Source of the DNA: an uncultured Alphaproteobacteria bacterium
GTDB lineage: Bacteria > Pseudomonadota > Alphaproteobacteria > HIMB59 > GCA-002718135
DNA: 56,771 nucleotides
NCBI GenBank assembly: GCA_902602845.1
Contig: CACKSN010000006.1
Location: forward strand, 1-56,771
Reading direction: 5' to 3'
Every line of letters begins with the position of its first letter. Position 1 is the first letter of the stretch. The notes beneath the pieces are model-generated. The model was not told where the DNA came from. It did no database searches and saw only the letters and a list, made by a program, of their open reading frames with translations. The position numbers were made by a program, and so were the translations under genes. Shown here in pieces: positions 45,067 to 52,927 of the stretch.

Positions 45067-46238
45067 CAATCAACTACTGTTCCATCTTCTAGATATGCAT
45101 CAGTTGTAGGAATTATTTCTTGTTTAAATGGATATTTTTCTGCTTCTTTTTCATTCACTTCAATACCTAGACCAGGAGTTATTGGAACTTTCCAATGATC
45201 TTTTACTCTTTCAACTGGCGTTGATGAAATTACATCATCATACCAAGGAACAGATTTATCCATAACTTCTTGGATTATATGATTTGTGGTTGAGCAAGCA
45301 AAATGTAGGGCAGCAGCACCTGCTATTGGTCCATTTGGATTATGAGGAGCCACTCCTATATTTGCAACTGATGCAGCAGCAGCAATATTTTTCGCTTCCA
45401 ACAAACCGCCGCAGTGGTTTAAATCTGGCTGAATTATGTCGACAACGCGATTTGAAATGATTTCTTCAAATTCCTGATGTCCAATTAATCTTTCTCCTGT
45501 AGCAAGAGGGCAATTGATTGAATTTTTAATTTGTAACAAAGTTTTATTATCTCCAGGCAAAATTGGTTCTTCAATAAAATAAGGATTATAAGGCTGTAAC
45601 TCTTTAACATATTGAATAGCAGATTTACCTGATGCACATCTACCATGAAAATCAACCATAATATCAATTTCATCACCGACTACTTCACGCAATGATGACA
45701 TTAATTGATTTACCTTATTTAGATTTTTTAGAGAATTTGTATGGTGTGTAAAAGGAATAAACACAACCTTAAATGCTTTATAACCTTTTTCTAAAAGTGC
45801 AGAAGCATGTTCATTTAATTTATTTTTTTCCATTGTATCTTTATAAACTGCATTCATATCACCCATTCCTAAATGAGTATAAATTTTGATTTTATTTCGA
45901 ACTTTACCACCAAGTAATTGCCAAACAGGTGTACTTAAACTTTTACCAAGAATATCCCAAAGTGCATGTTCTATACCACTTACAGCAGACATTCCAATAA
46001 CACCTAGTTTCCAAAATCCATGCTTCGTCATAATTTGAAAGTTTTGTTTTATATCTCTTGGATCCTTACCTACTAATAAAGGCTTTATATCTTCAATTGC
46101 ACCAACTACTGCTCTTGTTTTCCATTCTACTGTAGCCTCTCCCCAACCATATAAATCTTTATCTGTAATAACTTTTACAAATACCCAATTACGCATCTCA
46201 GCATTTACAATAGTGGTTTTAATATCAATAATTTTCAT
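45063..46238 (-). CDS. Enolase-superfamily dehydratase, galactonate dehydratase (DgoD)-like
   Basis: MR-subgroup enzyme of 391 aa. It resembles DgoD: VDFHGRCASGKSAIQYVKEL, FIEEPILPGDN, ATGERLIGHQEF, DIIQPDLNHCGGLLEAK and VAPHNPNGPIAGAA, which supply the Asp, Glu and Glu metal ligands and the catalytic His. It should dehydrate an aldonate; D-galactonate or an epimer is most likely. It lies 2 bases from a second enolase-superfamily gene in the same operon. Confidence 0.88.
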   Translation of the reverse strand: MKIIDIKTTIVNAEMRNWVFVKVITDKDLYGWGEATVEWKTRAVVGAIEDIKPLLVGKDPRDIKQNFQIMTKHGFWKLGVIGMSAVSGIEHALWDILGKSLSTPVWQLLGGKVRNKIKIYTHLGMGDMNAVYKDTMEKNKLNEHASALLEKGYKAFKVVFIPFTHHTNSLKNLNKVNQLMSSLREVVGDEIDIMVDFHGRCASGKSAIQYVKELQPYNPYFIEEPILPGDNKTLLQIKNSINCPLATGERLIGHQEFEEIISNRVVDIIQPDLNHCGGLLEAKNIAAAASVANIGVAPHNPNGPIAGAAALHFACSTTNHIIQEVMDKSVPWYDDVISSTPVERVKDHWKVPITPGLGIEVNEKEAEKYPFKQEIIPTTDAYLEDGTVVDW

Positions 46239-46240
46239 AA

Positions 46241-47395
46241 TTAAAAAATTTTTTCTTTATTTACGAATATTTCTACATCAACATTATATTGATCTAAAGC
46301 ACTTTGATTAATTTTCATTCCATGACCAACTTCTTCAGGGATGCTTATATAACCATTTTGATCCATAGAAATATGATTTTCAGTTAAATCCCACGCTAAT
46401 GATTTAAGCTGCTGAGGAAACTCAGAAAATTTACTTTTGTTTGAGCTTGCATATGGTTGTAATGAAGAAGATAGTTGTAGATGTGAAGTAAATGTATGGT
46501 TGACATATTGAACATCATGACTTTCCGCAAAGTCACAGATTTCTTTTCCAGCGAGAATACCACCAGCTATTCCTGCATCAATTTGAATAAATTTAACTTT
46601 ACCAAATCTAATCATATTTTTAGCAGATTCAATTGAGTGGCACGACTCTCCTCCAGCAAGAGGTAGGTTAGTTTTTTTATAAAGTTCACTGTATTCGTAA
46701 AAAGCATCTGAAAAAAAAGGCTCCTCTAACCAAGTTATTTTAGCATTTTGAAAAATGTCTAATCTTTTTTCAGCATCTTCTATATTCGTCCCCCAAATCG
46801 CACCAACATCAATCATCAATTCTAATTCATTACCAATTGCATCTCGTGCTGCCACAAGATGTTCTTGATCATTTTTTAAATCTAAACCAAAATTTTCCCA
46901 ACCAAGCTTAATGGCCTGAAAATTATTCTTTTTTAAATTTTTTGTTACTTCAAAAGTATCTTGAGGTGTCTTTCCAAATAATACTGAAGCATAAGCAATT
47001 TTTGGATTATTTTTTTTCATTCCCAGTAAAGAATAGATTGGACAATTTTCTTTTTTTGCTAACAAATCCAAAAGGGCAACCTCTATACCTGAAAAAGTAT
47101 GTGGTGTTTGAGCAATCATTAAAGATCTATGCTTTACTGTATGAATTATTTTTTTAATATCATCCAGATTGTTTAAATTCTTACCTAAAATTGAATCACG
47201 GATTGGATTTGCAGCTGAATGTGATTTAGGACATATAAAATTTGCTATTGAAGTTAATGGTGAGGCTTCACATTCACCCCAGCCTTCTAATCCTCCACCT
47301 TCAACTTTAACAATTAACGCATCTTGACTTCCATCTGCTTCATCCAATATCTGAGGCATTGATAAATAAAAAAGTTGAATATTTTCAATTTTCAT
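46241..47395 (-). CDS. Enolase-superfamily (MR/MLE) enzyme of unknown substrate
   Basis: Protein of 384 aa with the two-domain MR/MLE layout. The barrel shows AIKLGWENFG (K-x-G in place of K-x-K), the metal ligands Asp in LMIDVGAIWG, Glu in WLEEPF and Glu in AGGESCHS, then QIDAGIAGG and YVNHTFTSHLQL with a His. The altered second Lys position and a His-rich end strand set it apart from the three other MR enzymes here. It may be a dehydratase or an epimerase. Confidence 0.82.
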   Translation of the reverse strand: MKIENIQLFYLSMPQILDEADGSQDALIVKVEGGGLEGWGECEASPLTSIANFICPKSHSAANPIRDSILGKNLNNLDDIKKIIHTVKHRSLMIAQTPHTFSGIEVALLDLLAKKENCPIYSLLGMKKNNPKIAYASVLFGKTPQDTFEVTKNLKKNNFQAIKLGWENFGLDLKNDQEHLVAARDAIGNELELMIDVGAIWGTNIEDAEKRLDIFQNAKITWLEEPFFSDAFYEYSELYKKTNLPLAGGESCHSIESAKNMIRFGKVKFIQIDAGIAGGILAGKEICDFAESHDVQYVNHTFTSHLQLSSSLQPYASSNKSKFSEFPQQLKSLAWDLTENHISMDQNGYISIPEEVGHGMKINQSALDQYNVDVEIFVNKEKIF

Positions 47396-47397
47396 AA

Positions 47398-48189
47398 TTA
47401 TCCAGCACCTGTATCATCATTTTCATGCATTCTTAATGTAATGCCTCCATCAACAACAATATTAGCACCAATCATGTAGTTGCATTCATCAGACGACATA
47501 AACATAATGACATTGGCAATTTCATCTGTGGTTCCCATTCTCTTGATAGGTTGATGATTTTCAGCTTCTTTTCTTGCTTCTTGTGGATTAGGTTTAGTTT
47601 GAAAAAATCTTTCTACTATTGGTGTATCTATATACCCAGGTGAAATAGAATTAATTTTAATACCTTTTGAAGCATAATCTACTGCCAATGCTTTTGTTAA
47701 TCCTATTACTCCGTGTTTAGCAACTGGGTATGGAAAACAATTAGGAATTATTTGGATGCCGTGAACTGAAGCTACATTTACAATGCAACCCTTGTTTTTT
47801 TTTAACATATGTGGAAGTACTGCCTTACATCCAAACCAAACTCCATCAAGATCAACAGAAAAAGCTCTTTTCCATTCACTGTCTGGCATATTTAATGGTT
47901 CTCCAAATACATTTATTCCTGCATTGTTTATAAGAATATCAGGAGATCCAAATTCGATTGAAGTCTTATCAACCATTTGATTAACAGTTTCAAAACTAGC
48001 AACATTTGTTTCAACAAATAGAGCAGAACCATTTGACTTGCTTATTATATCTGAGACTCGCTTCCCATTTTTTGGATCAATATCTGCAATAACTACTTTT
48101 GCTCCTTCTTTAGCAAATTTAATTGCTGTTGTTTCCCCAATGCCTGATCCAGCACCAGTAACTATAACAACTTTATTTTTGAATCTCAT
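47398..48189 (-). CDS. SDR sugar dehydrogenase
   Basis: Classical SDR of 263 aa: TGAGSGIG, NNAGINV, Ser in NVASVHGIQ, and Y-x3-K in YPVAKHG. Asp in VVIADID at the end of strand 2 favours NAD. It lies directly next to the SMP-30 lactonase gene, so it probably oxidises the aldose to its lactone. The C-terminus (LRMHENDDTGAG) extends beyond the usual end. Confidence 0.88.
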   Translation of the reverse strand: MRFKNKVVIVTGAGSGIGETTAIKFAKEGAKVVIADIDPKNGKRVSDIISKSNGSALFVETNVASFETVNQMVDKTSIEFGSPDILINNAGINVFGEPLNMPDSEWKRAFSVDLDGVWFGCKAVLPHMLKKNKGCIVNVASVHGIQIIPNCFPYPVAKHGVIGLTKALAVDYASKGIKINSISPGYIDTPIVERFFQTKPNPQEARKEAENHQPIKRMGTTDEIANVIMFMSSDECNYMIGANIVVDGGITLRMHENDDTGAG

Positions 48190-48213
48190 ATTATTATTTA
48201 TTTACTTTACTAA

Positions 48214-49110
48214 TTAATTAGCAAATTTGAAGTCAGGTTTTCCTTGAACATCAGTTTGTATTGCAAAAAGATTACCTGAGTGTGGAGCTTTTCCTAATTC
48301 TTCATTACTCATACCAATTCTGGCTGTTGTAATAAATAAAGTTTTAAGATCTTTTCCTCCAAAAGTGCAACTAGTTACGTTTGGAACGGGTAATTCAATA
48401 ACTCTATCAACATTTCCATCAGGATCAAAACGAACTACACATGATCCACCCCATCTACAATTCCATAAATAACCCTCTGAATCCACAGTCGATCCATCTG
48501 GGTAACCTCTATCAAACTTAGCAAATTCCTGTTTATTTAAAATTTTATTATTTTTAAAATCATAATCATAAGAATTGATTATACCTGTCAATGTATCACA
48601 AAAATAAAATTTATCATTTTCAGGACTCCATGCAAAAGTATTAGATACGCCTATGTTATTTTCATGATTTTGAATTTTAAATTCTTTATCAATGCAATAA
48701 AGTGAACCAGAGTTTTTTTTAATATCAATATTACTTCCATCAGGAGCAATATTATTTTGCATTGTTCCAACCCAAAAGTTGCCAAGAAAATCTGCTGCAC
48801 CATCATTACATCTATTTTCTGGTTTACCTGGCTCTATTTTTATGATTGGTTCAAATTTCTTTTCAGCTAAATTATAGTTATTTAATCCATAATGTGATGC
48901 TATTAGAAGATTACTTTCTGATCTCTCTGCCATAGCAGTTATCATTTCAGGCATTGCATAAGTGTTATATTCCCTAGTATCGAATGAGTAACTGTGTAGT
49001 TTTGATGGCATTGGAATATCTAACCAAAATAAAGTATTTGTTGAATTAGACCAAAGAGCTCCTTCTCCCAAGATGTTATGACACTCTTGAAAGATTTCTA
49101 CTTTATTCAC
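48214..49110 (-). CDS. SMP-30/gluconolactonase-family lactonase
   Basis: Six-bladed propeller of 298 aa that opens aldonolactones with a divalent metal. Metal ligands are seen in ILGEGALW (Glu), RCNDGAADFLGNFWVGTM (Asn), GVSNTFAWS (Asn) and GYPDGSTVDSEG (Asp). It starts with GTG overlapping the MocD-like gene by 4 bases (GTGA) and precedes the SDR, forming a dehydrogenase-lactonase pair. Confidence 0.9.
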   Translation of the reverse strand: MNKVEIFQECHNILGEGALWSNSTNTLFWLDIPMPSKLHSYSFDTREYNTYAMPEMITAMAERSESNLLIASHYGLNNYNLAEKKFEPIIKIEPGKPENRCNDGAADFLGNFWVGTMQNNIAPDGSNIDIKKNSGSLYCIDKEFKIQNHENNIGVSNTFAWSPENDKFYFCDTLTGIINSYDYDFKNNKILNKQEFAKFDRGYPDGSTVDSEGYLWNCRWGGSCVVRFDPDGNVDRVIELPVPNVTSCTFGGKDLKTLFITTARIGMSNEELGKAPHSGNLFAIQTDVQGKPDFKFAN

Positions 49111-50087
49111 GCAGGAACTGATAATGGAATTTGATAATTTGGATTTTTAGCTTGTTTAAATAGTGCAGGTAAAATTTCTTTGTAAGCTCCCCATAAACCT
49201 TTTCTTATTGGAGGCATTTGATCTTTAATCATTTCATGAAGTTTTGGTAAGTTATAGGATGGCACTTGAGGAAACATATGATGTTCAATGTGATACTCCA
49301 TTTGCCAATATAAAAAACTAAAAATAGGATTTAATTTTACTGTTCGCGTAGTATATCTATGATCCTTAACATTTTCTTGCAAACCAGCATGTTGTGTTAA
49401 TCCGAATAGTGATATTAATGTTTTTCCATAAAAATTTGGAAGAACAATAAATAATAAAGGCAGCCAGGATTGAAAATAAATTGAAGCAACAATTGTTGCT
49501 ACCCAAATAACAACATGACTTCTAGCTGACCATCTGCATTTGGAACGTTCACTTTCTGGAATACATACACGCATAACTTCAGTTGTTACGCCAAAAGCGT
49601 GCTTTAATGTTTCCCAATGAAGAGATTTTGTAAAAAAAATAAATCCAGAAAAAGGTAAGTACCATGAGAAGAACATAATTAAATCAGTTGGTTTTTGAAC
49701 ATGAATTTCAAAATCAAGTGGATCAGTGAAGATTGTATGTGAATGGTGGTGATGGTGTGAATATCGCCATCTAATTGGTTCAAAATTATCCATAAAGCTT
49801 GCTATGAAGTAGAAAAAATCATTCCAAAATCTGCTTTTAAAAGCTGTCCTATGACCTGTCTCATGCCATAGAGCATCGGCGCAACCCCAAATATTTCCAT
49901 ATATTATAAAGAAAAGAATGCACCACCATGTACCCCAGGTAGCATAAGCTAAATAACCAAAAAAGAATAAGGCTGAAAAATAAATAATCATGTGTTTGAA
50001 ACCTTGCCAGTCTGACTTCTTGCAAAGCTTTTTAAACTCTTTCTTATCTATTTGACAACGATACCAATTGTTTAAGTCTATATCCAT
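49107..50087 (-). CDS. MocD-like membrane di-iron oxygenase (desaturase fold)
   Basis: Membrane protein of 326 aa with the three His boxes of the fatty acid desaturase/hydroxylase fold: HETGH at 75-79, a His-rich box at 111-117, and HIEHH at 266-270, plus TQHAGL near 231. Hydrophobic helices lie around 35-68, 135-155 and 195-220. The C-terminal third (TQHAGLQENVKDHRYTTRTV, then FLYWQMEYHIEHHMFP) resembles MocD, a rhizopine-catabolism oxygenase, more than lipid desaturases. In this sugar-acid operon it may remove a methyl or similar group; no MocE-type ferredoxin gene is seen. Confidence 0.78.
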   Translation of the reverse strand: MDIDLNNWYRCQIDKKEFKKLCKKSDWQGFKHMIIYFSALFFFGYLAYATWGTWWCILFFIIYGNIWGCADALWHETGHRTAFKSRFWNDFFYFIASFMDNFEPIRWRYSHHHHHSHTIFTDPLDFEIHVQKPTDLIMFFSWYLPFSGFIFFTKSLHWETLKHAFGVTTEVMRVCIPESERSKCRWSARSHVVIWVATIVASIYFQSWLPLLFIVLPNFYGKTLISLFGLTQHAGLQENVKDHRYTTRTVKLNPIFSFLYWQMEYHIEHHMFPQVPSYNLPKLHEMIKDQMPPIRKGLWGAYKEILPALFKQAKNPNYQIPLSVPA

Positions 50088-50154
50088 CTTGTATTAATAT
50101 AGTGGATAATAAAAAAATATCCTCAAAAATCAACTTATTTATCTGTGACCTTTT

Positions 50155-50982
50155 TTAATATTTATCAGCTAATTTTAAAAATTCTTCGTATTCTCTATCT
50201 TCTATCCCAACAGTAATTTTTGGATCATTAAATGTTTGATTGACAGTATCAGAATGAAATTCTTTAAAGGCTGAAAGTCTCTCGTTTTGGAGTTTATCAA
50301 ATTCAGCTTTAAAATTTCTATATATTCTAGCATGTCTAGGGACATGACCCTGCGTATATCCCAATACATCATTTGCAAACAAATATTGTCCATCACAATC
50401 AGAACCACTGCCCATTGAAAGAGTAATAATGTCGACTTTTTGAGTTATTATTGCTGCGACTTTTGGAGGCACAACCTCTAGCTCAACCCCAATTGCTCCT
50501 GCCTCTTGTAATTCAATTGTATGTTTTAAAACCCCCTCAGCTTCATCAGCTGTTTTCCCTATTGCTCTAAAACCTCCAATCCAAGTAGCCTTTCCTGGAA
50601 CCAATCCTACATGACTATTAATTGGAATATTTTCATCTCTTAAAGCTCTAATTATTTTATAACTCCAATTGCCTCCATAAATTACATCAGCTCCAATTTC
50701 CAAATATTTATGCGATACCTTCATTGCATCATATTCTGAAGCTATGTTATTTGCTGTACCTGATTGCATGAAACATGATGGAGCTGCTTCTCTAATTCTT
50801 TTAAGTTCATCAAAACTGTTATAAATTCCATATTGAGGAGCATCATGTGAAGTGCAGATCATATCTATACCTGCTTCCTCCGCAGCTCTTGCTTCTTCGA
50901 CATTATGAACAAAAAGAACACTGAGTTGTCTTTTACCCTTACATTTTAAATAGTCATAAACTGTTAGTTTTTTTCTAGACAT
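50155..50982 (-). CDS. PanB-like (ketopantoate hydroxymethyltransferase fold) protein B
   Basis: Protein of 275 aa, closer to PanB than the one at 31980 yet still altered. It aligns at INSHVGLVPGKATWIGGF (PanB GHLGLTPQ), GVELEVVPPKVAAII (PanB LVLECVP) and SMGSGSDCDGQYLFANDVLG (PanB IGAGNVTDGQILVMHDAFG). The PanB metal Asp segment VGDS reads TSHD, the second metal Asp strand (LLADLPF) reads FMQSGTA, and VKIEGG reads VIYGGN. No panC is nearby. It probably opens the minus-strand operon, divergent from the third importer. A retro-aldol reaction on a sugar acid is inferred. Confidence 0.75.
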   Translation of the reverse strand: MSRKKLTVYDYLKCKGKRQLSVLFVHNVEEARAAEEAGIDMICTSHDAPQYGIYNSFDELKRIREAAPSCFMQSGTANNIASEYDAMKVSHKYLEIGADVIYGGNWSYKIIRALRDENIPINSHVGLVPGKATWIGGFRAIGKTADEAEGVLKHTIELQEAGAIGVELEVVPPKVAAIITQKVDIITLSMGSGSDCDGQYLFANDVLGYTQGHVPRHARIYRNFKAEFDKLQNERLSAFKEFHSDTVNQTFNDPKITVGIEDREYEEFLKLADKY

Positions 50983-51128
50983 AGCTCTAATATTTTTACC
51001 AAATTATATTAATTCTAAATTGATTAATATTCAAGTTACCAATTATATTAAAGTTATTATAATTTACGTTTGTAATATTTAATTTTTTACATATAAATTG
51101 TACCTATTAATAAATTATTGGGGGAATA
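50983..51128. promoter_or_regulatory. Divergent promoter region of PanB-like operon and third CUT2 importer
   Basis: A 146-base, very AT-rich gap, the longest in the window. ATTAAT occurs twice 9 bases apart near 51009-51029. A G-rich ribosome site (GGGGG at 51120-51124) precedes the binding-protein ATG. I see no clear operator or small gene. Confidence 0.45.
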
Positions 51129-52109
51129 ATGAAAAAATTATTAGCTTTTATTGCTGTTTGCTTTGCATTTACTGCTGGCTCAGCAATTGCAAAAAATGAT
51201 TACTCTTGTGACAAAAAGTTTATATTCTTTCCAGGTGGACCAGAAGGTGGACCCTTTGGAACTATTGTTTACAATGGTGCTGTTGCTGCTGCAGAGCACA
51301 CTGGTTGTGATGTTGATTATTATTGGTCACAATGGAATTCTGAAATTATGATTAAACAATTTAAAGAAGCTGTTGCTTTAGAACCAGATGGAATTGCAAT
51401 TTATGGATTTCCTGGTGACGAAGCTATGAGACCTATAATTAAAGAAGCTAGAGAAAAAGGAATTGTTATTACAACAATGAATACTCCGCTTCCTGATCTT
51501 GAAGCTGAATACAAAACCGCTGGTTTTGGATATGCTGGTGCAGATCTTTTTACTGCAGGATATAATTTAGGTAAGAAAGCAGTGGAAGTTTGTGGTTTAC
51601 AAGCTGGTGATAAAGCATTTATTTGGGGTCTCGCTAGTATGCCTAACAGAGGTGAAAGAACTAAAGGCGCAATAGCTGGTGTCGAAGACATGGGTGTTGA
51701 AGTTGTTTATCAAGAAATTCCAGATAACGTAAACTCAGATGCATCGCAAGGTACGCCAATGTACGTATCAACTTACAGTGCTAATCCTGATATTAAAATG
51801 GCTATAACTGATCACGGTGGATTAACAGCAAGTTTACCTACCTACATGAAAGCAGCTGGCCATGGTACTGAAGAAGTTTGTGGTGCCGGATTTGATTTAT
51901 CTGCTCCAATCGTTGACGGAATTAATTCTGGATATATTGATGTTGTAATTGATCAACAGCCTTTTATTCAAGGATATATTCCAATTGTTCAACTATTCTT
52001 AAGTACAAAATATGGAATGGCTGGACTTGCAATGGATACTGGTGCAGCATTTGTGACTGCAGATAATGTAGAAGCAATTGCTCCATTAGCAGCAGTTCAA
52101 ATTAGATAA
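51129..52109 (+). CDS. CUT2 periplasmic binding protein (FrcB-like system)
   Basis: Type I periplasmic binding protein of 326 aa with a signal peptide (MKKLLAFIAVCFAF, cleavage near AIAKN). The mature chain opens KFIFFPGGPEGGPFGTIVYN, differing from the usual ribose-binding opening. Later motifs are IAIYGFPGDEAMRPII, WGLASMPNRGERTKGAI and VIDQQPFIQGYIPIVQL, the last a strong CUT2 ligand loop. It heads the operon with a single-domain ATPase, a permease, a kinase and an enolase paralogue. Confidence 0.9.
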   Translation: MKKLLAFIAVCFAFTAGSAIAKNDYSCDKKFIFFPGGPEGGPFGTIVYNGAVAAAEHTGCDVDYYWSQWNSEIMIKQFKEAVALEPDGIAIYGFPGDEAMRPIIKEAREKGIVITTMNTPLPDLEAEYKTAGFGYAGADLFTAGYNLGKKAVEVCGLQAGDKAFIWGLASMPNRGERTKGAIAGVEDMGVEVVYQEIPDNVNSDASQGTPMYVSTYSANPDIKMAITDHGGLTASLPTYMKAAGHGTEEVCGAGFDLSAPIVDGINSGYIDVVIDQQPFIQGYIPIVQLFLSTKYGMAGLAMDTGAAFVTADNVEAIAPLAAVQIR

Positions 52110-52121
52110 TTTGATAAAATT

Positions 52122-52145
52122 AAGCCTGCCCAAAGTGGCAGGCTT
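52122..52145 (+). terminator. Intra-operon hairpin after third CUT2 binding protein
   Basis: A perfect 9-bp, GC-rich stem (AAGCCTGCC / GGCAGGCTT) with a 6-base loop, 12 bases after the binding-protein stop and before the ATPase start at 52160. It is placed like the other three binding-protein hairpins. Confidence 0.8.
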
Positions 52146-52159
52146 TAAAAATATAAAAT

Positions 52160-52927
52160 ATGCCTGAACAACTTTTAAAACTTGAAAATATTTATAAAAA
52201 TTTTGGAAATGTAAAAGTTCTTAAAGATGTAAATATTACAATTAATAAAGGTGAAGTTGTTGCATTAATAGGTGATAATGGAGCTGGCAAATCTACATTA
52301 ATTAAAGTAATTACAGGTGTACATACTCCAAACTCAGGTAAAATTTTTTTTAAAGAAAAAGAAGTTCAAATAAAATCTGTGTCTCAATCTAGAAAAATGG
52401 GAATTGAAGCTGTCTATCAAGAAAGAGCTTTGTGTGATCAGCAAGAACTCTATAGAAATATTTTTGCTGGAAGAGAAGTTACAAATTCATTTGGTTTTTT
52501 AAAAATTAAAGAACAAAGAAAAGAAGCAGAGAGAATATTAAGAGATTATATTGGGTTTACATCAAAAGCTATAACTGTTGACTCTCAAGTTATGGGTCTA
52601 TCAGGTGGAGAAAAACAAGGTGTTGCATTTGGACGTTCATTATATTTTAACTCAGATTTAATCGTTTTAGATGAGCCAACAATGGGTTTATCAATACAAG
52701 AAACAGAAAAAGTTTTAAATTTTGTTAAAGGTTTAAAAAATGAAAATAAATCAGCAATTTTTATAGATCATAATATAATTCATGTTTATGGAGCTGCAGA
52801 TAGATTTATTATTTTAGATAGAGGAGAAGTCGTTGGAGAATTTTTAAAAGATCAAATTTCAAGAGAAGAGTTAGTTCAAAAAATGATTCAATTACACGAA
52901 TCAGGCAAAATAAAAGTAGAGGCATAG
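52160..52927 (+). CDS. CUT2 ABC ATPase, single-domain (FrcA-like)
   Basis: Nucleotide-binding protein of 255 aa with one ABC domain only: Walker A GDNGAGKST near residue 38, Q-loop in AVYQERALCD, signature LSGGEKQGVAFGRSL and Walker B LIVLDEPTMGLS. CUT2 systems usually have a tandem ATPase; single-domain forms are known from the fructose importer FrcBCA. It must work as a homodimer. The permease gene follows without a gap. Confidence 0.92.
   Translation: MPEQLLKLENIYKNFGNVKVLKDVNITINKGEVVALIGDNGAGKSTLIKVITGVHTPNSGKIFFKEKEVQIKSVSQSRKMGIEAVYQERALCDQQELYRNIFAGREVTNSFGFLKIKEQRKEAERILRDYIGFTSKAITVDSQVMGLSGGEKQGVAFGRSLYFNSDLIVLDEPTMGLSIQETEKVLNFVKGLKNENKSAIFIDHNIIHVYGAADRFIILDRGEVVGEFLKDQISREELVQKMIQLHESGKIKVEA

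Noticed and set aside
49107-50087. Membrane-lipid fatty acid desaturase
   Set aside because: The His boxes fit, but the C-terminal pattern is MocD-like and the gene overlaps a lactonase in a sugar-acid operon. Not fully excluded.
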